From contig NZ_JADKYR010000001.1 of the NCBI RefSeq assembly GCF_015354335.1, positions 1 to 64,000 on the forward strand: a stretch of 64,000 bases of DNA, in the 5' to 3' direction. Of the stretch, positions 28,070 through 35,940 are shown piece by piece. How positions within the stretch are numbered: position 1 is the first letter of the stretch; every line of letters begins with the position of its first letter. Below the pieces are notes generated by a model. The model saw nothing but the letters and a program-made list of their open reading frames with translations. It did no database searches and was not told the origin of the DNA. The translations under genes and the position numbers were made by a program. Source of the DNA: Methylophilus sp. 13. GTDB taxonomy: Bacteria; Pseudomonadota; Gammaproteobacteria; Burkholderiales; Methylophilaceae.

Positions 28070-29806
28070 TCAAGCTCTTCTTGCCAGTGCTTCAAAAGCC
28101 TCGTAAGCATGCAAGAAATTGTTGCCGGTTAATTCTGAAATCAGGTCACTTCCGCGTAGGCGATCCATCACAGGCCCTTTTATCTCTGCCAGGTGTAATT
28201 TCTTCTTCATGGCACCAATCTGTGTGTTTAAGGCACATAGAACTTCAAGAGCCGTGGAGTCAATGCTGTTGATTGCAGGCCCAAGAATGACAATGTTTTG
28301 TACTTCGGGATGTTGATGCAGGACGCTGTGAATTGTTTCCTCAACTGCCTGAATATTTCCGAAGAACAAGTTCTCGTCAATTCTGATAAACACGGCATTG
28401 GGTAGGGTTTGGACGCTGTAGCGCTCAATATTTCTGAAATGCTCCGTGCCGTCCACACGTCCAACGATGGCAATATGGGGGTGGCTGGCATTCCATAGGT
28501 AGGAGAGTATTGATATGGAAACGCCTACCAGAATCCCGGGCTCAACACCAACTAATATCACTGTTAACGTTGTTCCTAGGAGTGATAGGCCATCAGCCTT
28601 GCTGTACTTCCAAGTATGTCTAACTGTACTGAAGTCGACCATTCCGAGAACCGCAACGATAATGGTGGCAGCCAATACGGCATGCGGAAGATAGAAAAAG
28701 TAGCCTGTGAACCCTAATAATACAATTAGCATCAATACTGCAGAAAAGATGCTCGCTAGGGGAGTGTTGGCACCGGCCGCATAGTTAACAACGGATCGTG
28801 CGAAACCGCCGACGACTGGATATCCACCAGATAGTGCACTGGCAGCATTTGCTGCCCCTAAGCCAAATAACTCCTTATTAGGCTTTATTTTTTGTTGTCT
28901 ACGTAGGGCTAGAGACTGGGCTACAGATACGCTTTCAATAAAGCCAACGATAAAAATGAGCAAAGCTGGCATCAGTAATGATTTACTTTGAGCGACTGTT
29001 GGAAGCGAGTAGCTCAAACTAGGCAGCCCTTCTGGAATGCTTCCTACAATCTTGACGCCAAGCGTTTCTGCCCAATCATTAGTGGCTACGAGCAAGGTTG
29101 AAATGATGACTACTACCATCGGGGCGAGTTTTGTTAACAACCCTGCCTGTTCTTTACTTAGCCCCAACTTACTCAATAAGTTGGCTAGGCCATTTCTTGC
29201 ATAAAAAAGGAAGGCTATGGATGCGATGCCAATATATAGCGTTGGGTAATTTATAAGTCCCAGAGAAGCATAAAGACTGGATAGGGTGTCAACGACACTT
29301 CCGTTTGGAATACTTACCCCTAAAATGCCTTTAAGCTGGCTAATCGCAATGAGGATTGCAGAGCCAGTAATAAAACCATTAATGACCGGATGGCTTAAAA
29401 GGTGAGAAAGAAATCCTAATCTGAATACACCGCAAAGCAAATAAATCACGCCTGTAAACATTGCCAACTGCATAGCCAGAAAAGTGTATTCACTTGACCC
29501 CGGGGTTGCTAAAGGCGTAAGTGCTGTTGCTGTCATAAGTGAAGCCACAGCGACTGGACCTACCGCTAATGTCATACTTGTGCCAAAAACGGCATAAGCT
29601 ATTAAGGGCAAAATGCTGGCATAAAGTCCAATTTGGGGAGGTAGGCCTGCTAGTAATGCATATGCCAAACTCTGTGGAATGAGCATAATTGTGACAATAA
29701 TACCTGCAGACATATCCCCTTGAAGATACGCTCTCTTGTAGGATTTAAGCCATTCAGGAGCCATTTTACTGAATGAGCTAGCTTGGTTTGATTCATCTTT
29801 AAACAT
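28070..29806 (-). CDS. SulP-family anion transporter with STAS domain
   Basis: Inner-membrane transporter of 578 residues. About ten to twelve membrane helices (for example QMGDMSAGIIVTIMLIPQSL-like start, IGLYASILPLIAYAVFG, LSGGYPVVGGFARS) precede a C-terminal cytoplasmic STAS domain with VILGPAINSIDSTALEVL. The family moves sulfate, bicarbonate or other anions. Beside sulfide-oxidation genes, sulfate or sulfite transport is plausible. ATG 29806 is taken as start; a TTG lies four codons upstream. No strong ribosome-binding site. Confidence 0.9.
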   Translation of the reverse strand: MFKDESNQASSFSKMAPEWLKSYKRAYLQGDMSAGIIVTIMLIPQSLAYALLAGLPPQIGLYASILPLIAYAVFGTSMTLAVGPVAVASLMTATALTPLATPGSSEYTFLAMQLAMFTGVIYLLCGVFRLGFLSHLLSHPVINGFITGSAILIAISQLKGILGVSIPNGSVVDTLSSLYASLGLINYPTLYIGIASIAFLFYARNGLANLLSKLGLSKEQAGLLTKLAPMVVVIISTLLVATNDWAETLGVKIVGSIPEGLPSLSYSLPTVAQSKSLLMPALLIFIVGFIESVSVAQSLALRRQQKIKPNKELFGLGAANAASALSGGYPVVGGFARSVVNYAAGANTPLASIFSAVLMLIVLLGFTGYFFYLPHAVLAATIIVAVLGMVDFSTVRHTWKYSKADGLSLLGTTLTVILVGVEPGILVGVSISILSYLWNASHPHIAIVGRVDGTEHFRNIERYSVQTLPNAVFIRIDENLFFGNIQAVEETIHSVLHQHPEVQNIVILGPAINSIDSTALEVLCALNTQIGAMKKKLHLAEIKGPVMDRLRGSDLISELTGNNFLHAYEAFEALARRA

Positions 29807-30125
29807 ACGGTTTACCAAAAAAATGCAGAATTTCCATACTTCTGAAATTCATTATATGTATTTGCATTTGCTCCAAAAGGTATTTGCAGATCAATTCGAG
29901 TATTTATTTTTTGTTTCAAATAGGTGGTGTCATAACTGGCACAAAACTCTGAATATTCAATAATTTAGTGCCATTTATTGCAATCAATAAACTTAAATCC
30001 TGCGTTGGCTGGTCTTATATTCTCAATAAATTGATATTAATCAGGTGTTTGAAAGCTATGGCAAAGGTCTTGCTTTCAAGGAACGACCAAGTAGTAAATA
30101 TCAAATTAAAAATGGAGAAAGAGGC
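29807..30125. other. Intergenic region between sulP and sqr
   Basis: About 320 AT-rich bases between divergent genes, with no convincing reading frame. It contains TGGCAC twice (29955 area, plus strand; 29970s, minus strand), but neither has GC at the correct -12 distance, so no sigma54 promoter is called. The repeated TATTTGCA/ATTTGCA elements near 29860-29890 may be regulatory. Confidence 0.35.
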
Positions 30126-31373
30126 ATGGCGAAATTCAGCCAGAAAGTATTAGGAAATCAAAAATTTGATGTGGTGGTTGTAGGGGGTGGTTCAGCAGGC
30201 ATCAGTGTTACAGCAAGTCTTTTGAAACGTGATTCTGATTTAAGAATTGCGATTATCGAACCCAGTAACTTTCACTTTTATCAACCAGCGTGGACTCTGG
30301 TAGGTAGTGGTGATTATCCGATTGAGAAAACAAGGCGCCCTATGGCCGATGTGATCCCATCTAATGCGACCTGGATTAAAGCTGCAGTGAGCAAATTACA
30401 TCCTGATAGAAATGCCGTGCAGCTGTCAGATGACTCAACAGTATTTTATGGTCAGTTAATTGTTTGCCCTGGTTTGCGGTTGGCATGGGAAAAAATTGAA
30501 GGTTTGCAGGATACGTTGGGTCAAAACGGAGTTACATCAAACTACAAATTTGAACTTGCCCCATATACGAGAGAGCTCATAGAAAAGGTTCGAAGTGGGA
30601 CGGCGCTCTTTACACAGCCACCAATGCCAATCAAATGCGCAGGTGCGCCTCAGAAAGCCATGTATCTGTCATGTGACTATTGGCTGAGAAACAAAGTCTT
30701 GAAATCCATCAATGTTGAATTTCATAATGCAGGTGCTGTGTTGTTTGGTGTTAAAGAGTTTGTTGGCCCACTCATGGAGTATGTTAAAAAATACAACGCA
30801 AAACTGAATTTCAGTTCAACGCTAGTCAAAGTGCACGGCCCGAGTAAAACAGCCTGGTTTGATGTAAAGGCTGAGGATGGAAGCGTGATGCGCGTAGAGC
30901 GTAAGTTCAGCATGATTCATGTTGTACCACCACAAGTACCTCATGACTTTGTTAAAGAGAGCCCACTAGCCGATGCCGCAGGCTGGTGTCTGGTTGATAA
31001 TGCAACGCTGCAGTCTCCCGCGTTCCCTAACGTATTCTCTCTAGGAGATATCGCTTCCACGCCAAATGCCAAGACCGCTGCTGCAGTACGTAAGCAAGTG
31101 GTAGTTGTGGCAAAAAACCTATTAGCTCTGCGTAATCACAAACAACTATCTTCCAAATATGATGGCTACGGTTCTTGCCCACTCACTGTTCAGAAGGGAA
31201 AAATTATCCTGGCTGAATTTGGCTATGGTGGAAAGCTGTTACCCACATTCCCATTGGACCCAACGAAACCGAGAAAATCCGCTTGGGCTTTGAAAGCTTC
31301 ATTCCTGCCAAGATTTTATTGGGCAGGGATGCTCAAGGGTAAGGAGTGGATTACAAAGTGTTCTGAAGTTTGA
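30126..31373 (+). CDS. Sulfide:quinone oxidoreductase
   Basis: 415 residues; FAD protein that oxidises sulfide and passes electrons to quinone. DVVVVGGGSAGISVTASLLK binds FAD. IEPSNFHFYQPAWTLVGSG and FTQPPMPIKCAGAPQKAMYL (redox Cys) resemble type II (SQRDL-like) enzymes, and the C-terminal part includes SLGDIASTPNAKTAAAVRKQ. ATG 30126 has GGAG and AGAGG upstream; the longer frame has no good site. It is divergent from sulP and near the persulfide dioxygenase, as expected for a sulfide-oxidation set. Confidence 0.92.
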   Translation: MAKFSQKVLGNQKFDVVVVGGGSAGISVTASLLKRDSDLRIAIIEPSNFHFYQPAWTLVGSGDYPIEKTRRPMADVIPSNATWIKAAVSKLHPDRNAVQLSDDSTVFYGQLIVCPGLRLAWEKIEGLQDTLGQNGVTSNYKFELAPYTRELIEKVRSGTALFTQPPMPIKCAGAPQKAMYLSCDYWLRNKVLKSINVEFHNAGAVLFGVKEFVGPLMEYVKKYNAKLNFSSTLVKVHGPSKTAWFDVKAEDGSVMRVERKFSMIHVVPPQVPHDFVKESPLADAAGWCLVDNATLQSPAFPNVFSLGDIASTPNAKTAAAVRKQVVVVAKNLLALRNHKQLSSKYDGYGSCPLTVQKGKIILAEFGYGGKLLPTFPLDPTKPRKSAWALKASFLPRFYWAGMLKGKEWITKCSEV

Positions 31374-31401
31374 TTTGATCCTTAGCTACAATAAGCAATT
31401 A

Positions 31402-31430
31402 AGATCGGCCCAAAAGGCCGATTTCTTTTC
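31402..31430 (+). terminator. Terminator after sqr
   Basis: ATCGGCC and GGCCGAT form a perfect 7 bp stem (31404-31410, 31416-31422) with a CAAAA loop, followed by TTCTTTTCT. Confidence 0.85.
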
Positions 31431-31602
31431 TACCCTCCTAAACAACAAGTCTATGCCGAGCTGTAGCGAAAGGTTCAAGGCCATTTTGAATCATGGGTGT
31501 GTTACAAAACAGTTTTATCAGTCCAGAAACTTTTTTGCTTTCAAAAAGCGCTTGAATATGACGTACCGCTTGTGGACATTGAGGGAGATAGGATCTTCAC
31601 AT
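31431..31602. other. Short region without a supported gene
   Basis: About 170 bases between two terminators. Short open frames cross it on the plus strand but run through the downstream terminator and lack ribosome-binding sites or recognisable protein features, so no gene is called. Confidence 0.5.
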
Positions 31603-31640
31603 ATAACAAAGCCCTTATTAAAAGGGCTTTGTTATTTTTA
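31603..31640. terminator. Terminator at the end of the mtoX operon
   Basis: ATAACAAAGCCC and GGGCTTTGTTAT form a 12 bp stem. T-rich sequence follows on the plus strand and a weaker one on the minus strand. It closes the mtoX-sco-mauG-PCuAC operon and can act in both directions. Confidence 0.82.
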
Positions 31641-31644
31641 GGCT

Positions 31645-32097
31645 TTAGTGATTGTGGTTTTGGTGACTATCACTTCCTGGATCTTTTACAGGGACCACAA
31701 CATAAATCTGAGACTCTGTACCGTCAGTATTTGCAAATTTGAGAGTAATTGGGACATGGTCACCATCCTTCATTTGCTTTCTAATATTAGTCAGCATCAA
31801 GTGATAGCCACCGGGTTTTAAAACCAGCGGCTCACCCGGTTTGATGGTGATTTTATCCAATCTACGCATTTTCATGATGTCACCTTGCATGCGCATCTCA
31901 TGAACCTCGACCGCCTCGGCAAGTGCGGAAACGCCACCGACTAGTTGTTTCTCTGTATCGGAGGTTATAGTCATGTAGCCACCCGCAACCTGCTGCCCTG
32001 GTTGAGTTGACCTGATCCATGGAGCTTCAATCTTTACCTCAGCAATTGCACTCATCGAGAGTGTTAAAAGACCAATTAATAAGTATGTTGATTTCAT
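31645..32097 (-). CDS. Periplasmic copper chaperone PCuAC
   Basis: 150 residues with a signal peptide (MKSTYLLIGLLTLSMSAIA). The copper site is H-Mx-M...H-M: EVHEMRMQGDIMKMR and GYHLMLTNIRKQM. The C-terminus is His-rich (SHQNHNH), another likely copper ligand. ATG 32097 with AAGGA upstream is used. PCuAC hands copper(I) to cuproenzymes and here is the last gene of the methanethiol oxidase operon, with SCO as the other copper protein. Confidence 0.92.
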   Translation of the reverse strand: MKSTYLLIGLLTLSMSAIAEVKIEAPWIRSTQPGQQVAGGYMTITSDTEKQLVGGVSALAEAVEVHEMRMQGDIMKMRRLDKITIKPGEPLVLKPGGYHLMLTNIRKQMKDGDHVPITLKFANTDGTESQIYVVVPVKDPGSDSHQNHNH

Positions 32098-32098
32098 A

Positions 32099-33286
32099 TT
32101 AGTTATCCTTAACTGAGGCAGCCGGCATTTCAACTGGCGTTACGTAATAAGCAGCACGAGCTTCTTTCTCCAGTTTAGCTACATTGGCCCCTGTAAGCGC
32201 CTTCATGAATGCCACTAGTTCAGCCTTCTCCTGTTTAGTTAGATTAAGAGGTGTGAGTAGTGGATCTTTGAGTGGGTTGTCTTCTCCACCCTTGTCGTAG
32301 AAGTCCACGACAGCCTCCAGGGTCAGCAATGAACCATCGTGCATGTACGGTGCGGTCAAAGCCACGTTACGTAATGATGGTGTTTTGTATGCCCAGCGAT
32401 CTTTCGGGTTCTCTGTAACCTCAAATCTGCCTACATCATTTGGTGGACGTTCACTTGCATGGTCAAAATGATCTGAAGGCGTCTGAACAGTAATGCCCGG
32501 TGCCAATGTAATAGGCATTGTTGCTTCCCGGTGGTATACAGTGTTATTCCTGGTGTAACCAATTCCAGTATTGTGGAACCCCTGATCTGTGAAGATCGCT
32601 GATTTTTCTTGTATTGCGTGGCAAGTCACGCAGCGAGCCTTACCCATAAAAAGCTTGAAGCCATTAATCTCAGAGGCATTCATAGCTTTTGCTTCGTTGC
32701 TATACTGATAACGGTCGAATTTTGAGTTTGCAGAAACTAGCGTGCGTTCGTAGGCAGCAATTGCTTTGTTGATATTGTCGAGATTGACCGGTTTGCCGAA
32801 TGCTTTCTCAAACATCCCATCATAGTCACTCGTGGATTTGATTTTTTCCACAACATAACCAACCGAGGGATTGCCCATTTCGTTGAACGCTACAAGTGGG
32901 CCAATAACCTGATTTTCTAAACTATGTTCTCTGCCATCATGGAAGAATCTGGTGTAATAGACTGCATTGAGAATGGTAGGTGTATTTCGTTTATTTGTTC
33001 TACCCTCAATCCCAACTGCCATTGCTAGTTCATTTGAAGCAAAGGCTTGTTCTGGCACATGGCACATGGCACATGAGATGGTGTTGTTATGTGAAAGACG
33101 ACGATCCATAAATAACTTCCGCCCCAAAACAACCTTGTCGTCCGTTGTTGGGTTGTCTTCCGGTTCGATAATTTTAGGCAAGCCTAAATCGTCAGGTGGA
33201 TGAATATCTGTTGTGATACCTAACACTGCTGCGATGGCAGCGGCCAGTAATACAACAGTTGCGATTGCTGCTCTAACCCCACTCAT
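32099..33286 (-). CDS. Dihaem cytochrome c peroxidase, MauG-like
   Basis: 395 residues. An N-terminal membrane segment or uncleaved signal (about 5-24) is followed by two c-type haem motifs, SCAMCH near residue 90 and RCVTCH near residue 215, with conserved RNTPTILNAVYYTRFFHDGR and APYMHDGSLLTLEAVVDFYD. Methanethiol oxidase clusters in Hyphomicrobium carry a mauG-like gene next to mtoX. It may mature the oxidase cofactor or consume its hydrogen peroxide. It overlaps sco by four bases and is two bases before the PCuAC gene. Confidence 0.9.
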   Translation of the reverse strand: MSGVRAAIATVVLLAAAIAAVLGITTDIHPPDDLGLPKIIEPEDNPTTDDKVVLGRKLFMDRRLSHNNTISCAMCHVPEQAFASNELAMAVGIEGRTNKRNTPTILNAVYYTRFFHDGREHSLENQVIGPLVAFNEMGNPSVGYVVEKIKSTSDYDGMFEKAFGKPVNLDNINKAIAAYERTLVSANSKFDRYQYSNEAKAMNASEINGFKLFMGKARCVTCHAIQEKSAIFTDQGFHNTGIGYTRNNTVYHREATMPITLAPGITVQTPSDHFDHASERPPNDVGRFEVTENPKDRWAYKTPSLRNVALTAPYMHDGSLLTLEAVVDFYDKGGEDNPLKDPLLTPLNLTKQEKAELVAFMKALTGANVAKLEKEARAAYYVTPVEMPAASVKDN

Positions 33287-34077
33287 TTATTAACTCCTTT
33301 TTCTGTTTCTATCATTAATGTTTCAATATCATTCAACAACATTTCTGGGTTCAGAAATGTTGTTGAATAAATTTCGCGCACATATCCATTCGGGTCAATC
33401 AGGAATATTTTCAGTACATGAGGGAAGTCTAGAGTCCGCTTCCCGGTTTTCGGATCAATCGCTATGTCCACGTTTTGACCATAACCATCAATTAGTGGAA
33501 TCAATACATCGTAATTTTTAGTGGTAAGAAATTTCCATTCGACACTGTATGGTTTGTTTTCACGGTTAGTCTTCTTCTCCAAACCAGCCATCATGACCGG
33601 AGTGTCACGTTCAGGGTCAAAGCTAATGTGCACCATACGAACTTGTTTTGAGAGCGATGGAGTCTTCTCTAGGTACTGTTTCACAATTTGCATTGTGCTC
33701 ATTGCAAAAGGGCAGCCTTTAGCATCAGAGCAGAACTCATAGAAGAAAGTAAGAAGGGTATATTTACCCTCGGTGAATTTTTTGAGTTTGACTGTTTCAC
33801 CTTTGCCGTTCAGTACTTCTGCATCAGGTGCTTTGAAAATTTTGCTTAACTCGTATGTCCCTGCGGCCGCCAAACCTTGTTTTGCAATTCTTGTCTGGAG
33901 CTCTTTGTTGAATTTATTTTCGATTGGCCCAGAGATCTTCTGGCCAATAGTGGTGTTAGAAAGAGCATCTGCCAATGCATAATTTTGAATATCCGAGCGG
34001 AGGAAATATCCAATCACGACAGATGCTATAAAAATCAACCCTGCTATTAGAAATTTAAACTGCAAGTTGTAGATCAT
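33283..34077 (-). CDS. SCO/SenC-family copper protein
   Basis: 264 residues. An N-terminal membrane anchor (about 8-28) is followed by a thioredoxin-like SCO domain. The copper-binding cysteines are in FFYEFCSDAKGCPFAM, spaced C-x5-C rather than the usual C-x3-C, and the conserved His is in LDFPHVLKIFLIDPNG. SCO proteins insert copper or reduce thiols during cuproenzyme assembly. It is 37 bases after mtoX, matching the known mtoX-SCO association. Confidence 0.85.
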   Translation of the reverse strand: MIYNLQFKFLIAGLIFIASVVIGYFLRSDIQNYALADALSNTTIGQKISGPIENKFNKELQTRIAKQGLAAAGTYELSKIFKAPDAEVLNGKGETVKLKKFTEGKYTLLTFFYEFCSDAKGCPFAMSTMQIVKQYLEKTPSLSKQVRMVHISFDPERDTPVMMAGLEKKTNRENKPYSVEWKFLTTKNYDVLIPLIDGYGQNVDIAIDPKTGKRTLDFPHVLKIFLIDPNGYVREIYSTTFLNPEMLLNDIETLMIETEKGVNK

Positions 34078-34114
34078 ATTTAAACCATCTAAAGCAAGGT
34101 TGAAGGGGTGGAGA

Positions 34115-35470
34115 TTAAGGGTTCGATGCGAAGTTCAGCTTGTTCGCTGTAGAGGCTTGCAACGGCTGCAATGTCTTCAGATCACGAGCTTGGAACTTCA
34201 TATGGTGAGCACGGCCCAGTTTTTCTTTGTAGAAGTCAATTTCGAAAGCCAACTTCAACTCTTTACCATCCCAGTTGTAAGCCTTCAGGAATTGGTCGTC
34301 GGACTTGCCCTTCATATCCCAGTTGGAAAGAAGTGATGTTGTGAAGTAAACACGCTGGCCATCGAAGCTAGGTGAAACCATGTTTACTTGTTCACCAATT
34401 TTCTTGGTGTAAGTTTCTTTTGGATGGAGAGGGTCAGTCATATCCCAATAGCGGGTCGTACCATCCATGAACGTATTGATCCACAAGCCTTTACCGCTTG
34501 AAACCAAACTAATGTCAACTGGCAGAGGGATTTTAGCTGGGTCACCAATAGTACCAACTTTATGTTGTTGCCATTCACCGTGGTCATCTTGTTTGTAAAC
34601 ATAGATTTCTGAAGTCAGTGCTGTTGTTGTCACAGCCCAGTTGTCACCTGGAGCATATGACCAGCGTGCTTCCAATGCCGCACCTGGTGTATTGAAGATC
34701 TTCATTGGCTTCATAGTTTTGTAATCCCACATCACAGTGGTATTACCAAACTGTTTCATTGCATCTTTATCCTTGATCAACTTACCCAAGTCCATCATGT
34801 AGTTGTTCCAACCAGTAAATGCAGTGGTTAACATTGCATTTTTGTTTGGGTTGATCGCAGCATCATAGCCGAAGCCATCGCCACCGTTTGTGGTTGGCAT
34901 CATGGTTGTTGATACATACTCACCAGCATTTGTGTAGATCGCCATGCCAGTTTGACCACCGTGATCTTTAGCATTTGACAATGCTGCAACAATCATACGG
35001 CCAGGAATTGCATAGAATGTATGTGGGCCAACTAAGCCAGATTTAGCAACGAAATTGTTGAGTGTTTTAACCAGTTTTGGTTTGGAAGGATCTGTAGCAA
35101 CATCGAAAATGAAGATTTTGTTGCTATCCAGAGCGCCTGCCCACATGTATTTGCGGTCATCCGTAAAGCCCATGTGGTGCGCTTCACCACGGCCACCTAC
35201 GGACAGTTTGCTAATTACTTTACCGTATGTTTTAGATGCTGGATTGGCATCCACAGTTACCAACTTGTCGGATTCGTCGCCCAGACCTTTTACACCGAGA
35301 GTCCAGACGTAGACAAAGTCTTCTTGACCTTTGACGAGTGGGGTGAACGGAGAGCAGCTGGTTTCATCAGCAATCGCGCTCGGCATTTGAACAGCAACAC
35401 CCATCACAACAGCCATACTTACGGCTTGTGTAACCGTCTTCAGTTTTAAAAACTTTTTCTTAAGATACAT
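34115..35470 (-). CDS. mtoX: Methanethiol oxidase (SBP56 family)
   Basis: 451 residues with a Sec-type signal peptide (about 1-34, ending PSAIADE). The SBP56 beta-propeller features are visible: YVWTLGVKG, GRGEAHHMGFTDDRKYMWAG, GPHTFYAIPGRMIVAALSN, and GRAHHMKFQARDL at the end. The family enzyme is copper-dependent and periplasmic and converts methanethiol plus oxygen to formaldehyde, sulfide and hydrogen peroxide. AGGAG lies 6 bases before ATG. It is the first gene of the mtoX-sco-mauG-PCuAC operon and has a -24/-12 promoter 97 bases upstream. Confidence 0.94.
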   Translation of the reverse strand: MYLKKKFLKLKTVTQAVSMAVVMGVAVQMPSAIADETSCSPFTPLVKGQEDFVYVWTLGVKGLGDESDKLVTVDANPASKTYGKVISKLSVGGRGEAHHMGFTDDRKYMWAGALDSNKIFIFDVATDPSKPKLVKTLNNFVAKSGLVGPHTFYAIPGRMIVAALSNAKDHGGQTGMAIYTNAGEYVSTTMMPTTNGGDGFGYDAAINPNKNAMLTTAFTGWNNYMMDLGKLIKDKDAMKQFGNTTVMWDYKTMKPMKIFNTPGAALEARWSYAPGDNWAVTTTALTSEIYVYKQDDHGEWQQHKVGTIGDPAKIPLPVDISLVSSGKGLWINTFMDGTTRYWDMTDPLHPKETYTKKIGEQVNMVSPSFDGQRVYFTTSLLSNWDMKGKSDDQFLKAYNWDGKELKLAFEIDFYKEKLGRAHHMKFQARDLKTLQPLQASTANKLNFASNP

Positions 35471-35566
35471 TTTTTTCTCCTATCTAATACAAACTTTTTA
35501 GAATTTACTTCTTAAAAAATTGAGTGAATAACGCATAACAAATAAGTTACTTGCGTGACCTTTTAA

Positions 35567-35582
35567 GGCAACTCTTGTGCCA
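35567..35582 (-). promoter_or_regulatory. Sigma54 (-24/-12) promoter of mtoX
   Basis: Read on the minus strand: TGGCAC-AAGAG-TTGC, an exact match to the sigma54 consensus with the invariant GG and GC ten bases apart. The expected start site is near 35555, about 85 bases before mtoX. Confidence 0.88.
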
Positions 35583-35621
35583 GTTCAGCTAATCGTCTGA
35601 TTTGTAAGTAGATATTTCAAA

Positions 35622-35646
35622 TTGTTACTAAAGGGCGCGGTAACAA
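35622..35646. promoter_or_regulatory. Candidate activator site upstream of the mtoX promoter
   Basis: TTGTTAC (35622-35628) and GTAACAA (35640-35646) form a perfect 7 bp inverted repeat with an 11-base spacer, 40 bases upstream of the -24 box. The GTAACA half-site recurs in a palindrome at 35870-35885 and, as GTTAC-N11-GTAAC, by the FadL promoter. Likely a binding site of the adjacent sigma54 activator. Confidence 0.6.
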
Positions 35647-35869
35647 CCGTCAAAATAACGGACAGTAATGGCACATAAATCAACAGCTTTATGAACTTTA
35701 TGTCATAAATGGCACTAGTTGTTGTGATCAGCTTAGTTGAAAAAAAATCTTATTTATCAATGAACTAACTCTATATTTAGAGTATCAAAAATACAAGTAC
35801 GCCAAAAATGAACACCAGTATGTCATTTTCTTGACAGTACAATTTATAAATGTATATATTGTATTTAGA

Positions 35870-35885
35870 TGTAACAATTGTTACA
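35870..35885. promoter_or_regulatory. Perfect palindrome before the sigma54 activator gene
   Basis: TGTAACAATTGTTACA is a perfect 16 bp palindrome 55 bases before the activator start and shares the GTAACA half-site with the mtoX upstream repeat. It may be an autoregulatory or enhancer site. A further TGTCA-N6-TGACA repeat lies at 35821-35836. Confidence 0.6.
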
Positions 35886-35940
35886 GACTTCACAATAAAA
35901 AATCACTCTAATAATGTTCTGGGAAGGACTGGGGGCAGTC

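Noticed and set aside
29950..29985. Possible sigma54 promoters before sqr (TGGCAC on each strand)
   Set aside because: Neither has GC ten bases after GG, so the -12 element is missing.
31375..31742. Short plus-strand open frames between sqr and the PCuAC gene
   Set aside because: They run through one or two strong terminators, overlap the PCuAC gene on the other strand, and show no ribosome-binding site or protein features.
35708..35725. TGGCACTAGTTGTTG as a plus-strand sigma54 promoter for the activator gene
   Set aside because: The -12 GC is absent at the required distance.
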